From Actinomycetota bacterium (GTDB lineage: Bacteria; Actinomycetota; Actinomycetes; Nanopelagicales; Nanopelagicaceae): 10,615 nucleotides of DNA. The notes under the pieces were generated by a model that did no database searches, was not told where the DNA came from, and saw only the letters and a program-made list of their open reading frames with translations. Of the stretch, positions 1 through 5,884 are shown piece by piece. Within the stretch, counting starts at the first letter, position 1. Every line of letters starts with the position of its first letter. The translations under genes were made by a program, and so were the position numbers. The stretch covers positions 1 to 10,615 of the forward strand of contig JAPOJL010000020.1 of assembly GCA_029978425.1 (NCBI GenBank), written 5' to 3'.

Positions 1-536
1 TTGGTGATCCAGTCCTCACTACACCTGCGGTAGAAGTAAATGATTTTGACAAGGAGCTCCGCAATCTCGTCCGAGACCTCACCGAAACGATGATTGATGC
101 CCCTGGCGCGGGTTTAGCTGCTCCACAGATCGGAGTCCCACTCCGCGTCTTTGTCTGGCATGTTGATGATGAGTTCGGACATCTAGTTAATCCAACGCTA
201 GACCTGAGCGAAGAGATGCAAGATGGTGAGGAAGGATGTTTATCTTTCCCTGAACTAACATATGAAACACCTCGCGCGATGCGAGCAGTGGCAAAGGGTT
301 GGAATATGCATGGTGAACCCCTTGTTGTTGAGGGGACTGAGTTCCTAGCACGAGCGCTGCAGCATGAGACTGATCACCTCAATGGAGTGCTATTCATTGA
401 TCGATTGCCCACTGAATTGAGAAAACAAGCCATGAAGGATATCCGCGAGGCGGAATGGTTTATGCAAGCAGAAGCAGATGGGAATTCTCTAGAGATAAAG
501 GTCTCTCCGCATTCCATGTTTGGACGTAATCTGTAG
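1..536 (+). CDS. def: Peptide deformylase, 5' end outside window
   Basis: Removes the formyl group from the N-terminal Met of new proteins in the cytoplasm, using a bound divalent metal. The reading frame is open from the window edge (first full codon at position 3, reading GDPVLTTPAVEV, the usual N-terminal region of the family), so only roughly the first 10-20 codons are missing. The ATG at 90 is internal, not the start. All three family motifs are present: GAGLAAPQ (codons 105-128), EEGCLS with the metal-ligand Cys at 237-239, and HETDH at 363-377 with two metal-ligand His and the catalytic Glu. The C-terminal tail after the last helix is short and ordinary. It is first of a def-fmt-rsmB-rpe run, 21 nt before fmt, so the enzyme that adds the formyl group and the one that removes it are encoded side by side. 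Identity is secure. Confidence 0.97.
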   Translation, partial: GDPVLTTPAVEVNDFDKELRNLVRDLTETMIDAPGAGLAAPQIGVPLRVFVWHVDDEFGHLVNPTLDLSEEMQDGEEGCLSFPELTYETPRAMRAVAKGWNMHGEPLVVEGTEFLARALQHETDHLNGVLFIDRLPTELRKQAMKDIREAEWFMQAEADGNSLEIKVSPHSMFGRNL

Positions 537-557
537 ATGAAAGAAGGCTTTTAGTAT

Positions 558-1466
558 ATGAAAGTCGTTCTGGCCTCATCATCAGATATTTCTCGACCAA
601 TACTTGAAGCGCTGCTTCATTCTCAACATCAATTAGTAGCTGCAATTTCCATGCCTGATAAGCCTAAGGGGCGTGGCCGACAGATTCAGCCCAATTCCTT
701 CTCGATGCTGTGCGAACAATCTGGCGTGCAAGTGTTCAAGCCCGAGAGTGACATCGAATTGCGCGAGGTTCTGCGTGAGCTCGAACCAGATTTAGTCATC
801 ACGATTGCATACGGACGTTTAATCAAAACCATGGAGCTATCTTTGCCAAAGCATGGTTGGTTGAATGTTCATTTTTCTCTTCTTCCGCGATGGAGAGGAG
901 CAGCGCCGGTACAAAGAGCGATTCTCGAGGGAGATAGTGAAACTGGTATCTCTATCTTCCGACTAGAGGAAGGAATGGATACTGGTCCCGTTTATGCTAC
1001 TCACAAGGTTTTGCTTAAAGGGAATGAAACTTATGGATCCTTGCTCAATGATTTATCTCTGTTAGCCGCGCCTGTCTTGTTAACTGTGTTAGCGCAGATT
1101 GAGGACGGCGAATCTCCCATCCTTCAGAGTGAAGACGGGGCAACTCTTGCCCCTAAACTCTCTAAAGAAGAGGCGCGAATTGATTGGCGGAAGAGCGCTA
1201 AGGAAATTGAGCGTCAAGTGCGCGCGATGAATCCGTGGCCAATTGCATGGACCACTGTTAACGATAAGCGTCTCTCCATCCTTCAAACTTGCGTTCATAA
1301 TCGTGCAGGCAATCCGGGCGAAATTCTCTCCTTAGAGCCATTCGTCATTAGTTGTGGAGAAGAAGCTATTGAGATCTCATTGCTCAAGCCTGAAGGTAAA
1401 GCAGAAATGTCAGCTGCTGAGTGGCTCCGGGGTGCGCGCATATCTAAGGGCGAGTTTTTAAGGTGA
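558..1466 (+). CDS. fmt: Methionyl-tRNA formyltransferase
   Basis: Transfers a formyl group from 10-formyl-tetrahydrofolate to Met-tRNA(fMet), giving the initiator tRNA. The 302 residues are about the usual length. The N-terminal Rossmann-like catalytic domain (about 1-200) contains the formyl-transfer signature NVHFSLLPRWRGAAP at 103-117. The expected catalytic triad is visible as N103, H105 and D141 (in EEGMDTGPV). Residues about 205-302 fit the smaller C-terminal tRNA-binding domain. The ATG is preceded by a Shine-Dalgarno-like AGAAGG about 10 nt upstream, which supports this start. The stop codon overlaps the GTG start of rsmB by 4 nt (GTGA), implying translational coupling. Confidence 0.97.
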   Translation: MKVVLASSSDISRPILEALLHSQHQLVAAISMPDKPKGRGRQIQPNSFSMLCEQSGVQVFKPESDIELREVLRELEPDLVITIAYGRLIKTMELSLPKHGWLNVHFSLLPRWRGAAPVQRAILEGDSETGISIFRLEEGMDTGPVYATHKVLLKGNETYGSLLNDLSLLAAPVLLTVLAQIEDGESPILQSEDGATLAPKLSKEEARIDWRKSAKEIERQVRAMNPWPIAWTTVNDKRLSILQTCVHNRAGNPGEILSLEPFVISCGEEAIEISLLKPEGKAEMSAAEWLRGARISKGEFLR

Positions 1467-2755
1467 GAATTATTTCGGATGCTCGATTACTTGCTTTTGA
1501 AGCCTTGATTGAAGTGGAGGAGAAAGGCGCCTATAGCAATCTTTTGCTGCCGAAGTTACTTTCGAAATCAGATCTACCCAAGGTTGATAGAGCTTTTGCC
1601 GCTGAACTGGTTTACGGCTCACTGCGTTTAAAGGCAAAACATGATCTCTTTATTTCCAAGGCAAGTACGCGATCACTCGAGGATATCGACACCAAAGTTT
1701 TGATAGTACTCCGGCTTGGTGTTCATCAGCTCAAAGAGATGCGAGTTCCTTCCCATGCTGCAATCAATGAAACTGTAGAACTAGCAAAGAGAGTTGCAGG
1801 TAAGTCGACCGGTGGTTTCGTGAATGCGTTACTTCGGAAAATCGATGATTTTTCCATGGAGGATTTGGCGTTTCCGAGTGATATACAAGCGAGACTTGCG
1901 GCTGAATTCTCCCATCCAGAATGGATTGTGAGTTCATATTTTGATTCCCTCAAGCTCCAAAATGAGGTTGAAGATCTGCTTCGGGCAAATAATCTTCCGG
2001 CCCGCCCAACATTGATCGCTTGGCCCGGACGTTCAACTCAAAGTGAATTAGTTGAAGCGGGTGCAACTGTGATCGAAGGAAGCGTTGTCGCGGCTTCATA
2101 TGACGGCGATCCAGGAGATATCGATGCGATTCGTGAGAGGCGTGCAGGAGTTCAAGATCTAGGCTCTCAAATTGTGGTTGAAAAATTTCTTCAAACGTAT
2201 CAGCCAGGTTTACGTTGGCTAGATCTTTGTGCCGGTCCTGGCGGAAAGGCTGCCTACCTCTCGAGCTACATCAATCTCCATGAAGGTGAGTTCGTTGCTA
2301 ACGAGGTTTCTAGTGAGCGAGCGAGACTTGTTGCCCAGGTTGTGGAGAAGTCTGAGGTTATCAATCACGATGGACGTAACCTGCCGAATGAGATTGGATC
2401 CTTTGATCGCATCCTTATTGATGCCCCTTGCACGGGTATTGGAGCACTTCGAAGACGTCCTGAGGTTCGCTGGAGAAGAACTCTCCAAGATTTGAAGAAT
2501 TTAACTCTCCTGCAATCTGAATTGCTAGATTCTGCAGCTCGCCATCTCAATAGTGGCGGATTGCTGGCTTACGTCACCTGTTCCTCACATCAAGCTGAGA
2601 CAAAATTTCAGATTCGCTCATTTCTCAAGAGAAACATGGAATTCTCTCGTGTTCCGATTGAAGATAGCCGTGCAGACGCGGACGGAGATTTACAATTATG
2701 GCCGCACCGCGATAACTGCGATGCGATGTTCTTATCGATTCTTCAGAAGGGATAG
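1463..2755 (+). CDS. rsmB: 16S rRNA (cytosine-5) methyltransferase, RsmB/Fmu family
   Basis: S-adenosylmethionine-dependent enzyme expected to methylate a cytosine in 16S rRNA (C967 in E. coli numbering) during small-subunit assembly. It has two parts: an N-terminal NusB-like RNA-binding domain (about 1-135, with GGFVNALLRK at 117-126) and a C-terminal Rossmann methyltransferase domain. The SAM-binding motif is LDLCAGPGGKAAYLSS (253-268). The two functional cysteines of the m5C class are both present: C323 in DAPCTGIGALRRRP and C373 in AYVTCSS. The C-terminal LWPHRDNCDAMF is also typical. The 430 residues are full length. The start is GTG, within the stop codon of fmt (4-nt overlap). No strong Shine-Dalgarno is apparent, only AAGGG about 12 nt upstream, so reinitiation after fmt is likely. 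RsmF-like paralogues are less likely because of the NusB domain. Confidence 0.95.
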   Translation: MRIISDARLLAFEALIEVEEKGAYSNLLLPKLLSKSDLPKVDRAFAAELVYGSLRLKAKHDLFISKASTRSLEDIDTKVLIVLRLGVHQLKEMRVPSHAAINETVELAKRVAGKSTGGFVNALLRKIDDFSMEDLAFPSDIQARLAAEFSHPEWIVSSYFDSLKLQNEVEDLLRANNLPARPTLIAWPGRSTQSELVEAGATVIEGSVVAASYDGDPGDIDAIRERRAGVQDLGSQIVVEKFLQTYQPGLRWLDLCAGPGGKAAYLSSYINLHEGEFVANEVSSERARLVAQVVEKSEVINHDGRNLPNEIGSFDRILIDAPCTGIGALRRRPEVRWRRTLQDLKNLTLLQSELLDSAARHLNSGGLLAYVTCSSHQAETKFQIRSFLKRNMEFSRVPIEDSRADADGDLQLWPHRDNCDAMFLSILQKG

Positions 2756-2757
2756 AG

Positions 2758-3429
2758 ATGATTCGAATCTGTCCTAGTATCCTCAATGCTAATTTTGACG
2801 ATTTGCCAAACGAGATCAGAAAAGTTGCAGAGGTTTCAGACCTATTACATCTCGATGTCATGGATGACATTTTTGTCCCGAACTTTACTTTCTCCCTCGA
2901 GCGCTCCCTTGAGATCATTGAACTGTCAACGCTTCCCGTTGATGTTCACCTTATGGTTGCTGAGGTAGATAAGATGGCTGCTTCCTACGCAGCTAAGAAC
3001 ACCGCAAGTATTACTGTCCATTACGAAGCGTGCGAAGATCCCATCGCCACCCTCCGTAGTATTCGCAATTCCGGTAAGCGCGCAGGTTTAGCCATAAAAC
3101 CCAATACTCCCGTGGCAGTTCTAGAGGAAATTCTCGAAGAGATTGACATGATCTTGGTAATGACGGTTGAACCAGGTTTCGGGGGACAGTCCTTTATGGA
3201 AGCGATGATGCCTAAAATTCAACAAGCGCTGCATTGGTTAACCCAAAAAGGGTTTACAGACACATGGCTTCAGGTGGATGGAGGCGTTTCACTTTCTACA
3301 ATTCGTACTGCATTTCAATCGGGCGCCGATACCTTTGTAGCTGGCTCAGCGGTATACAAAGCCGATGATCCGGCTCAGATGATTCAGGAACTGCGCGTAG
3401 AAGCCATGCGCGATGGATTAACGAGGTAA
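2758..3429 (+). CDS. rpe: Ribulose-phosphate 3-epimerase
   Basis: Interconverts D-ribulose 5-phosphate and D-xylulose 5-phosphate in the pentose phosphate pathway. A 223-residue TIM barrel of normal length. Expected active-site residues are present: S7 (CPSILNANF), H31 and D33 (HLDVMDD), H64 (VDVHLMV) and D174 (LQVDGGVS). The phosphate loop region has VEPGFGGQSF (138-147). The usual MD(G/N)H sequence after the first metal-ligand region reads MDDI here (35-38), a variation next to the metal site that leaves the ligands intact. The ATG is 2 nt after the rsmB stop, with a good ribosome binding site AGAAGGG at 2745-2751. It is the last gene of the def-fmt-rsmB-rpe run. Its stop lies 4 nt from the stop of convergent serB, with no hairpin terminator between them. 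Confidence 0.97.
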   Translation: MIRICPSILNANFDDLPNEIRKVAEVSDLLHLDVMDDIFVPNFTFSLERSLEIIELSTLPVDVHLMVAEVDKMAASYAAKNTASITVHYEACEDPIATLRSIRNSGKRAGLAIKPNTPVAVLEEILEEIDMILVMTVEPGFGGQSFMEAMMPKIQQALHWLTQKGFTDTWLQVDGGVSLSTIRTAFQSGADTFVAGSAVYKADDPAQMIQELRVEAMRDGLTR

Positions 3430-3433
3430 ATTT

Positions 3434-4060
3434 TTATAAGAATTTTAGAAGCTGATCGAGGCCCGGCTCGCTGATAACAACATCGGCGGCTTCATTCAAG
3501 ATAGCTTTCCCACGATAACTAACTCCTAGCCCCGCTAATTTGATCATCTCTATGTCGTTTGACCCATCACCCACTGCGACGCACTCATCTAGGGACACTC
3601 CGTGTTGAAGCGCAAAGTCACGGAGCGCTTGGGCTTTCCCCTCGCGATTAATGATTGGACCAGAGGTTCTTCCAGTGAGACGACCATCTTTGACTTCTAG
3701 AGTGTTGGCTCGTAAAAAATCCAAATTGGCTGCAGCAAAGAGAGTAGACAGTACATTCGTAAATCCACCTGAAACAACGCCCACGAAATATTGGGACTGT
3801 TGTAATGATGAAAGCAAACGCTCGGCACCCTGCGCAAATGAAATTTCATCCAGGACAGCTGAAAACACTGAGTCGGGAAGCCCTTCTAGGAGAGAAACCC
3901 TCTCTTGTAGCGCTGCGTTGAAATCAATTTCTCCTGCCATAGCTCGTGAAGTTATCGACGCCACTTTATCTGCATGAGGAGTTCGTGCCGCAAGGAGATC
4001 AATGACCTCCTGATTGATGAGCGTTGAGTCAACGTCAAAGAGAACAAGTCTGTATTTCAT
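3434..4060 (-). CDS. serB: Phosphoserine phosphatase, HAD catalytic domain only
   Basis: Hydrolyses O-phosphoserine to serine, the last step of the phosphorylated serine pathway. A 208-residue HAD-superfamily protein with the SerB motif set: DVDST at 9-13 (nucleophile D9, acid/base D11), the cap signature AMAGEIDF...ERVSLLEG at about 40-60, VVSGGF at 95-100 (motif II Ser97), Lys142 (motif III) and GDGSND at 164-169 (metal-binding aspartates). Other HAD phosphatases share the core, but the cap signature and NQEVIDLLA favour SerB. Many SerB proteins carry ACT or ACT-like regulatory domains at the N-terminus. This one starts right at the catalytic domain, and the ACT-like part is a separate upstream gene overlapping it by ATGA. 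No Shine-Dalgarno is visible before the ATG, fitting translational coupling. The stop is 4 nt from that of rpe. Confidence 0.93.
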   Translation of the reverse strand: MKYRLVLFDVDSTLINQEVIDLLAARTPHADKVASITSRAMAGEIDFNAALQERVSLLEGLPDSVFSAVLDEISFAQGAERLLSSLQQSQYFVGVVSGGFTNVLSTLFAAANLDFLRANTLEVKDGRLTGRTSGPIINREGKAQALRDFALQHGVSLDECVAVGDGSNDIEMIKLAGLGVSYRGKAILNEAADVVISEPGLDQLLKFL

Positions 4061-4320
4061 AGAAGTTCAAGTGCAACATCAAAATTCTCTTGCTTCAGAG
4101 CCGCGTGAAGATCAGATTCGATGGCTCCAGCATGAGCAGGATCAAGTCCTATCTCGACACCAATGATCACTCGGCCCGATAGCGCGATACTCTGGGAATC
4201 AAGAATCGTAAGCGTGAACGGTTTAAGGGACTCCATGATTACAGAAAGGACTTGGTCGCGCTGACGAGCATCTCCGGGGCCGCTTGCCAGAATAATTGCC
4301 TTAGATTTGTAATCACTCAC
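4057..4320 (-). CDS. Small ACT-like domain protein, probable detached SerB regulatory domain
   Basis: An 87-residue protein beginning MSDYKSKAIILASGPGDARQ. It has an alternating strand/helix pattern (AIILASG; helix about 20-32; FTLTILDSQSIAL; VIIGVEIGL; helix about 62-75; FDVALELL) that fits a single beta-alpha-beta-beta-alpha-beta ACT-like fold. It has no transmembrane segment or catalytic motif. It ends where an ACT-HAD SerB would enter its linker, and the next gene begins at the HAD domain, so it is best read as the regulatory half of a split SerB, perhaps sensing serine or another amino acid. The start is GTG at 4320, preceded immediately by an in-frame stop, so no longer version exists. 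No ribosome binding site is seen, but a TAAACT hexamer lies exactly 7 nt upstream, consistent with a leaderless mRNA. Fold and partner are inferred, and the ACT call rests on pattern and context. Confidence 0.75.
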   Translation of the reverse strand: MSDYKSKAIILASGPGDARQRDQVLSVIMESLKPFTLTILDSQSIALSGRVIIGVEIGLDPAHAGAIESDLHAALKQENFDVALELL

Positions 4321-4326
4321 TCATGG

Positions 4327-4332
4327 AGTTTA
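4327..4332 (-). promoter_or_regulatory. Candidate -10 element for leaderless ACT-like/serB operon
   Basis: On the minus strand the hexamer TAAACT (fits TANNNT, the actinobacterial -10 pattern) is followed by 6 nt and then the GTG start at 4320. Transcription starting 7 nt from the hexamer end would begin exactly at the start codon. There is no Shine-Dalgarno between them and no recognisable -35 at standard spacing. This is inferred from spacing only. Confidence 0.45.
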
Positions 4333-4355
4333 GCGAAGATGCTTCTATGACGAGG

Positions 4356-4361
4356 TATCTT
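4356..4361 (+). promoter_or_regulatory. Candidate -10 element for the ABC ATPase-ung operon
   Basis: TATCTT (matches TANNNT) ends 9 nt before the ATG at 4370, predicting a transcript start at about 4368 and therefore a leader of 0-2 nt. The bases before the ATG (TTGTCGCCCT) contain no Shine-Dalgarno. It lies back to back with the minus-strand element at 4327-4332 inside a 49-bp divergent intergenic region. Confidence 0.38.
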
Positions 4362-4369
4362 GTCGCCCT

Positions 4370-5155
4370 ATGGAAGCGCTATTACATGTTGAAAACGTTA
4401 CCGTTCAGCGCTCCACGAAAACAATTCTCGGTCCAATCACATGGCAGATTAATGAAGGGGAGCGTTGGGTTATCTTGGGCCCCAACGGTGCCGGAAAAAC
4501 CACCCTCCTCCAACTATTAGCAGCGCTTATTCATCCAACTCAAGGCAGAGTCGAGATATTGGGTGAAGCGCTCGGAGCTGTTGATGTTTTCGAATTACGT
4601 CCGAGAATTGGTATCTCTTCCAGCGCGATGCTTGAGTTGTTGCCGGCTGATGAGCGAGTGATGGATATCGTTCTAACATCGGCATATGCCATCGCAGGAA
4701 GGTGGCAAGAGGAATATGACCTCTGGGATGAATCTCGAGCCAAGGCACTACTCACGACTTTTGGCGTGAGAGATTTAGGCGAACGAATTTTTGGAACTCT
4801 CAGTGAAGGTGAAAAGAAGCGGGTACAGATCTCGCGCGCTTTGATGGCAGACCCTGAAGTTCTTCTCCTTGATGAACCTGCAGCGGGTCTTGATCTTGGC
4901 GGCCGCGAAGACATTTTGCAACGTATAACTGAGTACACAAGTGATGAGCACTCGCCAGCCACAGTAATTGTCACTCATCACATTGAAGAGATACCTGCGG
5001 GAACAACACACGCGCTATTACTCAAAGATGGTCTCGCGGTTTACTCAGGTTTGATCGGTGAAGTACTTACCGAAGGAAATATCAAGGAAGTTTTTGGAGT
5101 GGATATCAATCTGGCATTTAACGGTTATCGATACTTTGCTTCAGCCAAGAGCTAA
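4370..5155 (+). CDS. Orphan ABC transporter-type ATPase (YlmA-like)
   Basis: A 261-residue single ABC ATPase domain. Walker A is GPNGAGKTT (37-45), the ABC signature is LSEGE (144-148), Walker B is VLLLDEP (164-170) followed by an AAGLD D-loop, and the switch His is in VTHH (201-204). The Q-loop region reads RIGISSSAML (79-88) and has no glutamine where one is usual, a feature I associate with the YlmA-like group whose partners are unclear. No permease or binding-protein gene is nearby, so a transport role is not supported; it could act with a distant permease or outside transport. An adjacent serB and ABC ATPase also occur in mycobacteria, as I recall. The ATG at 4370 has no ribosome binding site; the upstream ATGs at 4323, 4339 and 4347 are all out of frame. 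It overlaps ung by one base (TAATG). Substrate and role unknown. Confidence 0.88.
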   Translation: MEALLHVENVTVQRSTKTILGPITWQINEGERWVILGPNGAGKTTLLQLLAALIHPTQGRVEILGEALGAVDVFELRPRIGISSSAMLELLPADERVMDIVLTSAYAIAGRWQEEYDLWDESRAKALLTTFGVRDLGERIFGTLSEGEKKRVQISRALMADPEVLLLDEPAAGLDLGGREDILQRITEYTSDEHSPATVIVTHHIEEIPAGTTHALLLKDGLAVYSGLIGEVLTEGNIKEVFGVDINLAFNGYRYFASAKS

Positions 5156-5805
5156 TGCTTTTTTCTCTCGTTCCAGAGCCATGGACTGATGTTTTAGCCT
5201 CCCATGAAGATCTGATCAATTCCATAGGTCGTGAACTACAGCAAAGAGCCGATAAAGGCGAGCGAATTCTCCCGGATCGGAAATGGGTATTTAGAAGCCT
5301 TGAGATGCCTCCTGAAGATGTGAAGGTGATCATTGTTGGACAAGATCCTTATCCCAACATTTCTGATGCAGTGGGGTTGGCGTTCTCTGTTGCGCCAAGA
5401 AAATCTGGACTTCCAGGGTCCCTGATGAATATTCAGAAGGAAATCATCACCGATATCGGTTCAACTACTACGTCGGATGGAGATTTGAGCCGCTGGAGTT
5501 CTCAAGGCGTTATGTTGCTCAATCGAATCTTGACTGTTTCTGCAGGAGAGAGCGCCTCGCACGCATCCTTAGGTTGGGGGGAAGTTACGAAATCAATAAT
5601 TGCGCATGTGGCAGGAAATGGCGCAATTGGAGTTCTCTGGGGTAATTCTGCAAAGGAAATGGCTCCGCTATTTGCCGAAGATAATCGCATTGAGGGGGTC
5701 CACCCCAGTCCACTGTCGGCTCATCGAGGTTTCCTTGGTTCAAGACCTTTTTCTCGGGTCAATGAGAAGCTGCTAGCGCGAGGTCTCGGACCCATTATCT
5801 GGTAG
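5155..5805 (+). CDS. ung: Uracil-DNA glycosylase, family 1
   Basis: Excises uracil from DNA, made by cytosine deamination or dUMP incorporation, starting base-excision repair. 216 residues, close to the usual 220-230. Family 1 motifs: GQDPY at 62-66 with catalytic D64, the uracil-stacking Phe in GLAFSV (77), LLNRILTV at 121-128 with base-recognition N123, and the minor-groove/catalytic loop HPSPLSAHRGF at 183-193 with H183. The residue after GQDPY is Pro rather than the more common His; mycobacterial Ung has the same, as I recall, so this is a lineage feature rather than damage. The start ATG shares its A with the stop of the ABC ATPase gene (TAATG), so the two are very likely cotranscribed and coupled. 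The gene ends just before a stem-loop. Confidence 0.97.
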   Translation: MLFSLVPEPWTDVLASHEDLINSIGRELQQRADKGERILPDRKWVFRSLEMPPEDVKVIIVGQDPYPNISDAVGLAFSVAPRKSGLPGSLMNIQKEIITDIGSTTTSDGDLSRWSSQGVMLLNRILTVSAGESASHASLGWGEVTKSIIAHVAGNGAIGVLWGNSAKEMAPLFAEDNRIEGVHPSPLSAHRGFLGSRPFSRVNEKLLARGLGPIIW

Positions 5806-5816
5806 CGCCAGAAAGA

Positions 5817-5846
5817 CTAAAGGCCCGGATTGCTCCAGGCCTTTAG
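5817..5846. terminator. Probable bidirectional terminator stem-loop between ung and the NCS2 permease gene
   Basis: A perfect 9-bp inverted repeat, CTAAAGGCC (5817-5825) and GGCCTTTAG (5838-5846), with a 12-nt loop, lies 12 nt after the ung stop and 39 nt after the convergent permease stop. Neither side has a clear run of T (minus side TCTTTCTGG, plus side CGGTAGAAC), so it is not a textbook intrinsic terminator, though its place between convergent genes is right for one. The rest of 5806-5884 shows nothing else. Confidence 0.65.
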
Positions 5847-5884
5847 CGGTAGAACTTCAATAATCTACAAGTGAGAAACCAGTC

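Noticed and set aside
2860..2875. Altered MDDI segment in rpe suggesting loss of function
   Set aside because: The metal ligands and catalytic aspartates are all intact, and the position varies among bacteria (G or N).
4057..4060. A frameshift error breaking one serB gene
   Set aside because: Not excluded, but the clean ATGA overlap, the well-placed start codon and the intact catalytic domain fit two real genes better.
4323..4369. Earlier start codons for the ABC ATPase (ATG at 4323, 4339 or 4347)
   Set aside because: None is in frame with the ABC motifs, and the ATG at 4370 gives a normal N-terminus.
4540..4974. 144-codon minus-strand open frame opposite the ABC ATPase
   Set aside because: It is antisense to intact ABC motifs and its Ser/Arg-rich product has no recognisable domain.
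5340..5352. Damaged UDG active-site motif (GQDPYP instead of GQDPYH)
   Set aside because: All catalytic residues are present, and Pro at this place is usual for actinobacterial Ung as I recall.
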